Assembly (NCBI GenBank): GCA_021646415.1
Contig: SOEU01000016.1
Span: 21,771-85,770 of the forward strand
Direction: 5' to 3'
Source: Candidatus Brocadia sp.
GTDB taxonomy: Bacteria > Planctomycetota > Brocadiia > Brocadiales > Brocadiaceae
DNA: 64,000 bases
Shown: piece after piece, positions 44,313-52,424 of the stretch
How positions within the stretch are numbered: position 1 is the stretch's first letter
How the letters are laid out: the number at the start of each line of letters is the position of its first letter
Made by a program: the position numbers and the translations under genes
Notes under the pieces: generated by a model
Seen by the model: the letters and a program-made list of their open reading frames with translations, nothing else
Told to the model about the DNA's origin: nothing
The model's database searches: none

Positions 44313-45281
44313 TTAGAGGGTTATTTTGCCAGCAAAAGGGTCTAAATCGGTAATGATGCCTAGTCCCACGGTATTATTATCTTTGTCGTTCAGGCCAACA
44401 AGGAGGTCTTTCAATGCTTGTCTTTCAATGAATGCAATCGAGGTTGCGTTAAAATATCCTTTTAGTTTATAGAACGGGATCGATGTATCCATACGGTCTG
44501 CCATAACCAGGAGTTCAGATCCGCATTTTTCAACATACAGATAGCCCATACCATGGATAGAGGTTTCCTTCGGTAATTCTAGGGGATGTACCATTTGACC
44601 GGTACCGAGAATGCAAGAGGGAAATACTACTTTGTGAATTGAACAATCTACCATCCTTGCCGATTTGAAATAAGTTTTATATTTTTCACTCCTGTATCTC
44701 TGTCTTTCGGCCTGTGAACGCGTCACTACTTGTTTCGAACATACCAGCCTTATGACCTGCCAGCCCATTTTTTCGTATCCTTTTAAGAGGTGATCAATCT
44801 CGTCTTCTGCTTGTAACGCAAGGATCCATCGTGGAGAAAGTATTTCTATCTTATGCAATTTCAGGATGCGGGCGACAGGTCCGTCGATAAAACCTGTCGT
44901 ATCTACCAGAGTGATTTGTGAGCCTTGTTGCCAGGATTTGTCAACCATCGTTTTTACCGCATGAAGTGTCTGCAATAAAAATCCTTCAGGTGCGGTGTTG
45001 CCCACAAAATGCAGATAGAGGGGATTCGCAAATTCGTGCTGACTTGGCGTGGTATTAAAAACTTTTAAGCTTACTGTGGTTGGTGGACCTAAGGTGGATT
45101 GACCTAAATCGCTATCGACATATCCCACGCGTTTTCCGGAAGCCGTCCATGTATGGATCAGATACTTACACAGGGTACTCTTGCCACTATCGGTCTTGCC
45201 AAGGACGATACATACTTTTGCGTCTTGCTTTATCAGTTCTGCTGTCTGCTCCCATTCCTTCCGGATATCGATCGTGTCCAT
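44313..45281 (-). CDS. Clp1/Grc3-family polynucleotide 5'-hydroxyl kinase-like P-loop protein
   Basis: 322 residues. The Walker A is VLGKTDSGKSTLCKYL near residue 28. It is followed by YVDSDLGQSTLGPPTTVSL, the Clp1/Grc3 hallmark (Asp-x-Asp-x-Gly-Gln). LVDTTGFIDG is the Walker B/switch region. The family in eukaryotes and archaea phosphorylates RNA 5' hydroxyl ends; bacterial members are less studied. Its start overlaps the recJ stop (TAATG), coupling it to a 5'-3' exonuclease, so a nucleic-acid end-processing role fits. Activity itself is inferred from motifs. Confidence 0.82.
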   Translation of the reverse strand: MDTIDIRKEWEQTAELIKQDAKVCIVLGKTDSGKSTLCKYLIHTWTASGKRVGYVDSDLGQSTLGPPTTVSLKVFNTTPSQHEFANPLYLHFVGNTAPEGFLLQTLHAVKTMVDKSWQQGSQITLVDTTGFIDGPVARILKLHKIEILSPRWILALQAEDEIDHLLKGYEKMGWQVIRLVCSKQVVTRSQAERQRYRSEKYKTYFKSARMVDCSIHKVVFPSCILGTGQMVHPLELPKETSIHGMGYLYVEKCGSELLVMADRMDTSIPFYKLKGYFNATSIAFIERQALKDLLVGLNDKDNNTVGLGIITDLDPFAGKITL

Positions 45282-47014
45282 TATTCATTATCAAATTTTA
45301 CGTCTTTAACCTCCAGTTCCAGTTGCTCACTATCCATCCAATTATTTATTTTTACCGCAAAGGCAAGAGAACACGTTCTTCCATTTTGTTTAAACCTGTC
45401 TATGTGTTCTCCCATGCCAAAGGCGACAGCCCTGATGGAGATATCTCCCTGTTTGACATAGAAACTCATGTGTTGTCCTTTCGAGCCAATACGACGCGGC
45501 TGCCCGACAACCTTTAAATTCGTGGCAGCAAACAGAGGTATAGGATTTCCCTCGCCATGAGGGGAGAGGCGTGCAAGCTCCGTTACCAATGCCTTAGACA
45601 ACATGGAGAGTGTGACTTCCGCATCAATATTCAGGACGGGCACCAGGTCTGCCTTGCAGAGTCTTTGTGATGTAGCACTATTAAGCATTTCACGAAATTC
45701 GTCAATATTATCCGGGTGTATTTTTAATCCTGCAGCTTGTGCATGACCACCTACAGAAAGCAACGTATTCTTACAACTTTCCAGAGCCTCAAGGATGTGA
45801 AATGAAGGAATGGAACGTGCAGAGCCATGACCTATATCATCAGCAACAGCAATCATTACAGTAGGACGGTTAAATTCTTCTACGATTTTCGAGGCAATAA
45901 TTCCAATAACTCCAGGGTGCCATGCCTGGTCCGCCAATACAATAGCAGTGGTTTCATCCAGGTTTAATTCATGTATTACCTTTTTCCTGGCTGACACCAT
46001 GATATCAACCTGGATTTCCTGTCTTCTTTTATTCTCCTGTTCCAGAAAATTAGCAATTTCCACAGCCCTTTCCTTGCATCTTGTGGTTAACAGTTCAACA
46101 ACAATGCCCGCATTACCTATTCGCCCCGGGGCATTTAACCGGGGTCCCAGACGATATCCCACATGAAAGGCATCGAGATTTATATGGGAAAGATCTGCTA
46201 TATCGAGGAGCGCCCGCAATCCCGGAATTTCAGTATATTGCAATGCACTCAGCCCATATTTTGTAACGATACGGTTTTCACCCAGGAGTGGCACCACATC
46301 CGCAATCGTCCCCAATGCCACCAAACCCACGGCGCTTAACAGGAAGTCCTTAAACTCCGAAGACACCTTCTTCTGAGGCGAAAAATGCTGACCAATAGCC
46401 CATGCCAGCTTGAAGGCGATACCAACACCTGAGAGATCACGGAAAACATGACTTGATGCATGTAATTTTGGATTGATTACCGCAAAGGCGCTGGGTATCT
46501 CCTGTCCGGGCCGATGATGGTCGGTAATAATCAGGTCGATGCCATACGTGCGTGCAATATCTGCCTCCCGGCAGGCATTGATGCCACAGTCTACCGTCAA
46601 AATGACGTTCGCTCCGCCTTCTCTCAGTTTTTTTATTGCGTCTGCATTTAAACCATATCCCTCTTCCAACCTTTCCGGAATATAGTAACTTACCTGTGCC
46701 CCCACCAATTCCAGGCACCGATACATAAGCGCCGTGGCCGACAAACCATCGACATCATAATCTCCGTAGATGACGATTTTTTCTTCCTTCCGTACGGCCT
46801 CGTTGATACGAACGGATGCCTTTTCAATATCCGGCAGAAGAGAGGGGTCTCCCAATGCCCCAATCTGTGGCTGAAGGAAGCTTCTGGCTGACGCGACATC
46901 AACAATCCCGCGATTGATAAGAACTTGTGCCAGCAATTGCGATATTTTGAGTCTGCTGGCGATCTCTGTTTGCAGCGGCTTGTTAGGAGGGGAAAATACC
47001 CACCTTTTGATCAT
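45281..47014 (-). CDS. recJ: Single-stranded-DNA-specific exonuclease RecJ
   Basis: 577 residues, DHH/DHHA1 family. The metal centre motifs are VIYGDYDVDGLSATALM (near 80), LTVDCGIN and LIITDHHRPG (near 160). The C-terminal domain holds GHGSARSIPSFHILEAL and LLSVGGHAQAAGLKI, the DHHA1 GGH motif, followed by an OB domain. It degrades single-stranded DNA 5'-3' in repair and recombination. Complete and of standard length. Downstream, the Clp1-like gene overlaps by one base. Confidence 0.96.
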   Translation of the reverse strand: MIKRWVFSPPNKPLQTEIASRLKISQLLAQVLINRGIVDVASARSFLQPQIGALGDPSLLPDIEKASVRINEAVRKEEKIVIYGDYDVDGLSATALMYRCLELVGAQVSYYIPERLEEGYGLNADAIKKLREGGANVILTVDCGINACREADIARTYGIDLIITDHHRPGQEIPSAFAVINPKLHASSHVFRDLSGVGIAFKLAWAIGQHFSPQKKVSSEFKDFLLSAVGLVALGTIADVVPLLGENRIVTKYGLSALQYTEIPGLRALLDIADLSHINLDAFHVGYRLGPRLNAPGRIGNAGIVVELLTTRCKERAVEIANFLEQENKRRQEIQVDIMVSARKKVIHELNLDETTAIVLADQAWHPGVIGIIASKIVEEFNRPTVMIAVADDIGHGSARSIPSFHILEALESCKNTLLSVGGHAQAAGLKIHPDNIDEFREMLNSATSQRLCKADLVPVLNIDAEVTLSMLSKALVTELARLSPHGEGNPIPLFAATNLKVVGQPRRIGSKGQHMSFYVKQGDISIRAVAFGMGEHIDRFKQNGRTCSLAFAVKINNWMDSEQLELEVKDVKFDNE

Positions 47015-47455
47015 GGTGTTTTTATTTATGAGAAAAGTACAATGTTATAAGATAGAAAACTTAAATTATCACAAATATATATCATACTATACAAATATTT
47101 ATAGGATATAGTATTCCCCTGTGAAAACTTTTTTTGGCAAGTTTTTTATAACCCCCACCCAGCCCCTTTTTACGGGGGATTTGGTTGGGGCTGCGCTTTG
47201 TTGTTCAGGCATATTATACGTTCCCATTTTACTTGGAATTATAAGTCTTTCAAGGAAATTTAATTATTTCATGTAAAATCTTTTTATTGAAAAACATGCA
47301 ACGATGTGATAGCATTTTGCAATAATGCGCTATATTTTTCAACAGATGTCAGAAAATATACTGGCATAACGCCCCTTGGTTTATTCCACCACCTTGATAC
47401 AAAATAACTCTTCAAGGCATTTCATTTACAGTTAAGGATTGTAATTAAGGAACTC
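47015..47455. other. Divergent intergenic region between recJ and the exporter gene
   Basis: About 440 AT-rich bases. Around 47150-47200 is a C-rich palindromic stretch (AACCCCCACCCAGCCCC ... GGGGGATTTGGTTGGGGCT), of the same kind as those near 55.3, 56.8 and 61.6 kb. No gene supported. AAGGA lies four bases ahead of the exporter ATG. Confidence 0.5.
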
Positions 47456-49345
47456 ATGAAAAAAAGTACCCTTTTTAGTGAATGTGCAAAGTTGTTGTCA
47501 TTTGCAAAACCTTACTGGAAATATATGGCATTAGCCATTATCAGCATGATCATCTATACATCGGCAAATGGTGTCCAGATTTCACTGATCAAGCCTATCA
47601 TAGACAAACTGCTGATAGGGAATGCGGAAAAGATGGAAGCGTTACCGAAAATCGATGTAAACCAGGATATACAAAAACAAAGTAGCCAGTCTCCCGTTAA
47701 ACAGTTTAAAAAACAGATATTCCAAAAATTTGCATTTATAGAAAAACTACAGAAACGTGCTACAAGTTCATTTACAAGCATCGGCATCGTGATGGCAATT
47801 ATTGCCCCCATTATTTTCCTCTCCTGTTATTTCCAGCAATACTTCAGAAATCTTGTCATGTGGGCCGTTGTTGTGGACATTCGGAATAAGGTATGCGACC
47901 ATTTACTCCCGCAACCCCTGAGTTTTTTTGAAAACAGGAAGAGCGGAGACCTTATTTCCAGATTAACGAATGACATTGCTGTAACACAGTCAGGACTCAC
48001 GGTCCTTTTTGATGAAATCCTGCTGCTACCCTTAAAGTTGATTTGCGGGTTGACTCTGGCATTTTATTTTAGCTGGAAGCTGTCCTTGTTGACGCTGATT
48101 GCCTTTCCCCTGATATTTATTCCTGTGCTTATAATGGGTAAAAAGATCAAGAAGCATGGAAAGGGGAGTTTGCGGCATCTCTCTGATCTTACGGATGCCT
48201 TGCGGGAAATGTTCGCAGGCATCCGAATTGTGAAGGCGTTTAAAATGGAGGCTGAAGAGAGCCGTGAAATCCACGACATCAGTGAACGCTTCTTCAGGAA
48301 AAGGCTGAAGATGGTCAGGGCAAAGGCAATCAACACGAGTACCAGCGAATTCGTTTATACCCTTGGCCTCGCCGTCTTGATTATTTTGGGCGGCTATGTA
48401 GTTATGTCAAAGAAAATAACTCCAGGGGAACTCGGCGGGTTTATTACCGCCATAGGCTTTATGGTGATTACGAGCATCAAGAGGCTGGCCAAAAGTTATG
48501 CAAGTTTGCAAGAGTCTCTGGCTGGTGTCAATCGGGTATTCGAACTATTCACGATAGAACCCACGATAAAAGATTATCCCGATGCCGTGGCACTGAAGAA
48601 CATAAAAGAGTGCATCTCTTTTAAAGAGGTAAGTTTTTCCTACGATAACAGTGAAGAGTTTATCTTGAAGAATATTAACCTTACCATCCATAAAGGAGAA
48701 ATACTTGCTATTGTAGGTAAGAGCGGGGCCGGGAAATCAACGCTTGTAAACCTGATACCACGTTTCTATGACCCTGTCAAAGGTTGCATTGAGATTGACG
48801 GGATAGATATACGAAAGATCAAGCACGAATCGCTCCTCGCACACATTGCAATAGTCTCCCAGCAAACCTTCCTCTTTAACCGCAGTCTCCGTGAAAACAT
48901 ACTCTATGGGAGAAGGGATGCTACAATCGAGGAAATTTATGCAGCTGCAAAGTCTGCCAATATTCATGAATTTATTATGAGTCTTCCCAGGGGCTATGAT
49001 ACCGCTGTGGGTGAATTAGGGGTAAAACTATCAGGAGGGCAGCGTCAGCGGATCGCCATCGCCCGTGCCATACTGAAAAATGCGCCCATTTTACTCTTAG
49101 ACGAAGCGACTTCGTCACTGGATTACGAATCTGAGAAATTGGTACAAGATGCTCTCAATAACCTGATCGCCGGAAAAACAACCATCGTCGTCGCCCATCG
49201 CCTTTCCACAATCCAACATTGTGACAGAATTATCGTGATGCAAAATGGGCATATTGTGGAAACGGGCAGTCACGAATCCCTTATGTCAGGTGAGGGAGAA
49301 TACAAACGCGTTTACCAGTTGCATTTTGATACACTTCAGCCATGA
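47456..49345 (+). CDS. msbA: MsbA-like lipid/ABC exporter, fused membrane and ATPase domains
   Basis: 629 residues. The type I exporter membrane domain covers residues of about 20-350, with the long cytoplasmic loops containing FFENRKSGDLISRLTNDI. The ATPase domain has Walker A IVGKSGAGKSTLVNLI (near 420), signature KLSGGQRQRIAIARAIL and Walker B ILLLDEATSSLD, then H-loop VVAHRLSTI. Compared with standard MsbA there is an extra charged segment of about 45 residues between the first two helices. A role in lipid A-core or another lipid flip is likely; the adjacent rfbD suggests surface polysaccharide. Overlaps rfbD by four bases. Confidence 0.88.
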   Translation: MKKSTLFSECAKLLSFAKPYWKYMALAIISMIIYTSANGVQISLIKPIIDKLLIGNAEKMEALPKIDVNQDIQKQSSQSPVKQFKKQIFQKFAFIEKLQKRATSSFTSIGIVMAIIAPIIFLSCYFQQYFRNLVMWAVVVDIRNKVCDHLLPQPLSFFENRKSGDLISRLTNDIAVTQSGLTVLFDEILLLPLKLICGLTLAFYFSWKLSLLTLIAFPLIFIPVLIMGKKIKKHGKGSLRHLSDLTDALREMFAGIRIVKAFKMEAEESREIHDISERFFRKRLKMVRAKAINTSTSEFVYTLGLAVLIILGGYVVMSKKITPGELGGFITAIGFMVITSIKRLAKSYASLQESLAGVNRVFELFTIEPTIKDYPDAVALKNIKECISFKEVSFSYDNSEEFILKNINLTIHKGEILAIVGKSGAGKSTLVNLIPRFYDPVKGCIEIDGIDIRKIKHESLLAHIAIVSQQTFLFNRSLRENILYGRRDATIEEIYAAAKSANIHEFIMSLPRGYDTAVGELGVKLSGGQRQRIAIARAILKNAPILLLDEATSSLDYESEKLVQDALNNLIAGKTTIVVAHRLSTIQHCDRIIVMQNGHIVETGSHESLMSGEGEYKRVYQLHFDTLQP

Positions 49346-50199
49346 GAATTCTTGTTATTGGCTCTCTGGGCATGCTCGGCAGAGACCTTGTAAATCGATT
49401 TCCCGGCTTTTCTGACTCAAAATTTTCTTGTATCGAAGTTATCGCAGCAAATCACGAGCACATAGATATTACGCATGGCCCGGATACCTCCACATTCGTT
49501 GCTCGAATCATGCCAGACGTCATTGTCAACTGTGCCGCGTTTACGGATGTTGATGCTTGTGAAATCCAAATTTCAGAGGCCTTTGCTGTCAATGTAAACG
49601 GGGCAAAGAATGTGGCATTGGCGGGAAAAGAAACAGGGGCAAAGATTATTCATATCAGCACCGATTACGTATTTGACGGCGACAAGAATGAATCTTACAT
49701 TGAAACCGACAAACCTAATCCTCTCTCTGTCTATGGCAAATCAAAACTTGAAGGAGAACTTGCCATTCAGGAAATAAACGATAACTACGCTATTATCAGA
49801 ACGGCATGGCTTTATGGTCCGTATAAGAAAAATTTTGTAACCACCATGCTAAATCTGGGAAGGAAAAACCGCTCCGTGTCCGTTGTGACCGACCAGTGCG
49901 GATGCCCCACGTATACGGCAGACTTATCGTATGCAATTTGGAAAATCATATCACTGGATCTCCGGGGCCTGTACCACGTAACGAACGACGGAATATGTTC
50001 ACGCTATGAGTGGGCAAAGAAGATCTTTGCATTAACCGGTGATCAGGTATCTGTACTTCCTCTGAAAACTGCAGATTACAAAAGAACTGCAAATGTCCCT
50101 CAAAATTCTTCACTAAACTGTACGAAATATTCCACAGCTACTGGGCATAAAATGAGACCGTGGCTAGAGGCATTGGAAGAGTATATTAAGACTATGTAG
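49342..50199 (+). CDS. rfbD: dTDP-4-dehydrorhamnose reductase
   Basis: 285 residues. The NAD(P) loop is VIGSLGMLGRDLV at the start. The SDR catalytic set is STDYVFDGD and YGKSKLEGE (Tyr-x3-Lys). NCAAFTDVDACE and RTAWLYGPYKKNFV are typical of the RfbD/RmlD family. It catalyses the last step to dTDP-L-rhamnose. rfbA, B and C are not in this window. The ATGA overlap with the exporter gene indicates translational coupling. Confidence 0.92.
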   Translation: MRILVIGSLGMLGRDLVNRFPGFSDSKFSCIEVIAANHEHIDITHGPDTSTFVARIMPDVIVNCAAFTDVDACEIQISEAFAVNVNGAKNVALAGKETGAKIIHISTDYVFDGDKNESYIETDKPNPLSVYGKSKLEGELAIQEINDNYAIIRTAWLYGPYKKNFVTTMLNLGRKNRSVSVVTDQCGCPTYTADLSYAIWKIISLDLRGLYHVTNDGICSRYEWAKKIFALTGDQVSVLPLKTADYKRTANVPQNSSLNCTKYSTATGHKMRPWLEALEEYIKTM

Positions 50200-50279
50200 C
50201 GATTCAGCCAGGAATTAACACAAACAGGAACAAATGTAATGCAGGCTATTATCAGGATTTTTCATAAGGATTTCCCCTT

Positions 50280-50501
50280 TCAACTATTGGTTCTTTCTGC
50301 TTTTTTAAGGCTGATTGAAAGTGGCTTCTGCTTAAATGCACTCACTTTTAGGATAGAAAAACCGATAATGTTTCCTTTCTCATCAACCTTCTCCATCACC
50401 GCATCGTTTTCTGTCTGCCTGAAGTACCCTGCTTTTTGTTCAAATATGACTTCAAGGTAATCTCCTTCTTTGTCGTACCAGACTTTTATTTCCTTTTCCA
50501 T
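50280..50501 (-). CDS. DUF2283 small protein
   Basis: 73 residues: EIKVWYDKEGDYLEVIFEQK, GYFRQTENDAVMEKVDEKG, IIGFSILKVSAF is the DUF2283 pattern. The ATG follows GAGAGGTG. Members of this family often sit beside toxin genes and are suspected antitoxins or regulators. Here a broken PIN-type toxin gene lies just upstream on the same strand. Confidence 0.8.
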   Translation of the reverse strand: MEKEIKVWYDKEGDYLEVIFEQKAGYFRQTENDAVMEKVDEKGNIIGFSILKVSAFKQKPLSISLKKAERTNS

Positions 50502-50541
50502 AATATTTCACCTCTCTTTATCGTGTCCGTGAAACTGTCTT

Positions 50542-50761
50542 TCATCGGTCAATCGAACTTCTTTTCAAAAAATCTGTTAAATCCTTTCTTTCGCACCTTC
50601 TTTTTAGTTCTTTATCACCCGTCCATAAGACTCCATCCAATTCTAATGTCAACGCAACGAACAATGTGTCTTTTTCGTTCAAAAAACAAAACATCCTGAT
50701 ATTTCTGTCCGCCTTGCAACAACGCGGAAAAGAGGATGTTTATGTCGATGACTACTTTCAT
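50542..50761 (-). pseudogene. PIN-domain toxin (VapC-like), internally deleted and frameshifted
   Basis: The ATG at 50761 opens KVVIDINILFSALLQGGQK, the PIN start with the first acidic residue. It then jumps, in another frame, to KDTLFVALTLELDGVLW and TGDKELKRR, the last PIN motif. About 70 central residues, with other acidic metal ligands, are gone. It directly abuts its presumed antitoxin gene (stop TAA then ATG). Confidence 0.7.
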
Positions 50762-50950
50762 TTATTTTTTTATCCGTTTAAGTACTTTATCCTTGTTCTT
50801 CTTCCACCACTCTTCTTTGATTTCTTCTGATAGTTTCCATGCTTCTTTGTCAGTCATCTGGCATTTTTCTATTAACATTTCAAGTTCTATTCTTTCAATA
50901 AACTTCTTTACATAATCCTTTGAAATCAAATTCTTTGGAATTTTTACCAC
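50762..50950 (-). CDS. Small probable antitoxin partner of the broken PIN gene
   Basis: 62 residues from a GTG at 50950 preceded by AGGAAAAAA. It is highly charged and helical (VKKFIERIELEMLIEKCQM, EEIKEEWWKKNKDKVL). The position immediately before a PIN gene, stop codon touching its ATG, is typical of antitoxins. No DNA-binding motif recognised. Confidence 0.55.
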   Translation of the reverse strand: MVKIPKNLISKDYVKKFIERIELEMLIEKCQMTDKEAWKLSEEIKEEWWKKNKDKVLKRIKK

Positions 50951-51060
50951 TAAATTTTTTCCTGATTTTAGTATTTGCTTTTATAAACCCTCCGTACTTC
51001 ATAATTATTTATTGTAATATCCACTTTAAATGGCGGGTAATTCAGGGCTAAAAGAAGTTT

Positions 51061-51214
51061 TTGTAGGATGGGCATTGCCCATCATGATTAATCCTGATGC
51101 AAGGATGGGGCGATCTCACCCTTGCTTAATTTTCTGCCTGTGCGCTTGCCTACGTTCCACGGACAGGCAGGTGTCCGCACGCAAACAGGTTGGTAGGCAG
51201 TGCCTACCCTACAA
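51061..51214. repeat. Short element with imperfect terminal inverted repeats
   Basis: TTGTAGGATGGGCATTGCCCA at the left and the reverse complement of GGTAGGCAGTGCCTACCCTACAA at the right match at most positions. About 150 bases, non-coding, GC-richer than its flanks. Resembles a MITE or REP pair. No clear target duplication. Confidence 0.55.
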
Positions 51215-51390
51215 GGCTATTTGACCACGAATTAACATAATTGGGCACAAACGGAAAACTGAAATCCAAATAATCTACTGTTGAAGTACACATCGGTAGA
51301 CTAATGTTCGGTGAGTTTGGAAACGAGAAGCGTTTGGTAATCCCCGTGAACTGCAACACGCAGTTAATCAAACTGCGCTATTAGGAATGC

Positions 51391-51846
51391 TCAACACTCT
51401 TTTTCCAATAATTTTTTTAATTCCGGTATACAATCATATATTTTTAATACATAGTCTTTCATCCCTTCATTTACAATTTCTGGTGGAAATTTACCAGATT
51501 TATCCATTTGACGCAATTCTTCCGCCTTTAAAAGATCCGTATAGAATGTAAAAAGGCTAGTTGGCAACTCTCTGTTAAAAAAACATATTTCTTTCCTGAA
51601 GCTAAAAAACGGTCCATTTGTATAAAAAGGTTGATCTATACTTATATATTTAATTTTCGGATCAGGTGGAGGATTGTTAAGCATTCCTACAAATATCTTT
51701 AAACTTTCTTCCAATGAAGATATTTCCAGAATAAATGCTTTGGCAATATTTTTTTGTTCGTATCTTACTTGAATTTTCCACATGAAGAATGATGAAGCAA
51801 ATCCGATAATCCCACCGATTACTGAAAATATAATTTCTTTAGTCAT
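51391..51846 (-). CDS. Single-pass membrane protein of unknown function
   Basis: 151 residues from the ATG at 51846, eight bases after GAGGAG; a GTG at 51861 and an ATG at 51852 sit on or too near that site. One helix at the N-terminus (IIFSVIGGIIGFASSFFMW) is followed by a cytosolic, charged helical domain. No family recognised. It lies downstream of a decayed toxin-antitoxin locus, whose toxin stop codon is 12 bases upstream. Confidence 0.55.
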   Translation of the reverse strand: MTKEIIFSVIGGIIGFASSFFMWKIQVRYEQKNIAKAFILEISSLEESLKIFVGMLNNPPPDPKIKYISIDQPFYTNGPFFSFRKEICFFNRELPTSLFTFYTDLLKAEELRQMDKSGKFPPEIVNEGMKDYVLKIYDCIPELKKLLEKEC

Positions 51847-51857
51847 TATCATTCTCC

Positions 51858-51938
51858 TCACGCGTAAAAGGTGTAATCACGTTCAATAAATTCAGCAAGT
51901 GCTTTGAGATCAGCAGTGGCTTCTTGAAACCAGATTAC
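51858..51938 (-). pseudogene. ParE/RelE-type toxin, N-terminal remnant
   Basis: The frame VIWFQEATADLKALAEFIER, DYTFYA then stop reads as the first helix region of a ParE toxin and is cut after about 26 codons. It overlaps the end of the antitoxin remnant. Confidence 0.6.
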
Positions 51939-52125
51939 TTTTCAGGCCATTTTGTCATCATTTTTTCAACTTCTTTCTGCGAATAAATTCGCCCTTCCTC
52001 TGTATCTTTTAATTCACGTTTAATCTTTTGAAGGGTGTAAGATGATATTGAATTTCTTCTAACGAACAATCATCTAGCAAACATTTGAGAAACTCGCTTA
52101 TCTTTTGTTTGACTATCTACATATG
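51935..52125 (-). pseudogene. Antitoxin remnant, frameshifted
   Basis: QKISEFLKCLLDDCSLEEIQ in one frame continues as LQKIKRELKDTEEGRIYSQ, KEVEKMMTKWPEK in another. This is the usual design of short antitoxins paired with ParE-type toxins. One frameshift near 52030 breaks it; the start codon region also carries a stop. Confidence 0.6.
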
Positions 52126-52424
52126 CCCCTTCCGTTAAAAATATTATTTTGATGACCATTATTGGCAAACCCATTGTACTTGTCAAACGATTTTTCATGC
52201 TTTTTGTCTCAGCGGCAGTCCTAGAATTGTCTTGAGAATGGAGCGTGAAAATCTTATATTTAATGTCTTGGAATTTTAATAATTGAGATTCTTCGGTCGC
52301 TTCACTCCCTCAGAATGACAAGAACAATGATTCTAGCATTAGTAACAGAGCACACCGGGAACGCAGAGCAAAAATTATCTGTGTAATCTCTGTGACCTCT
52401 GTGGTTAATAAATTCTATAAAGTT

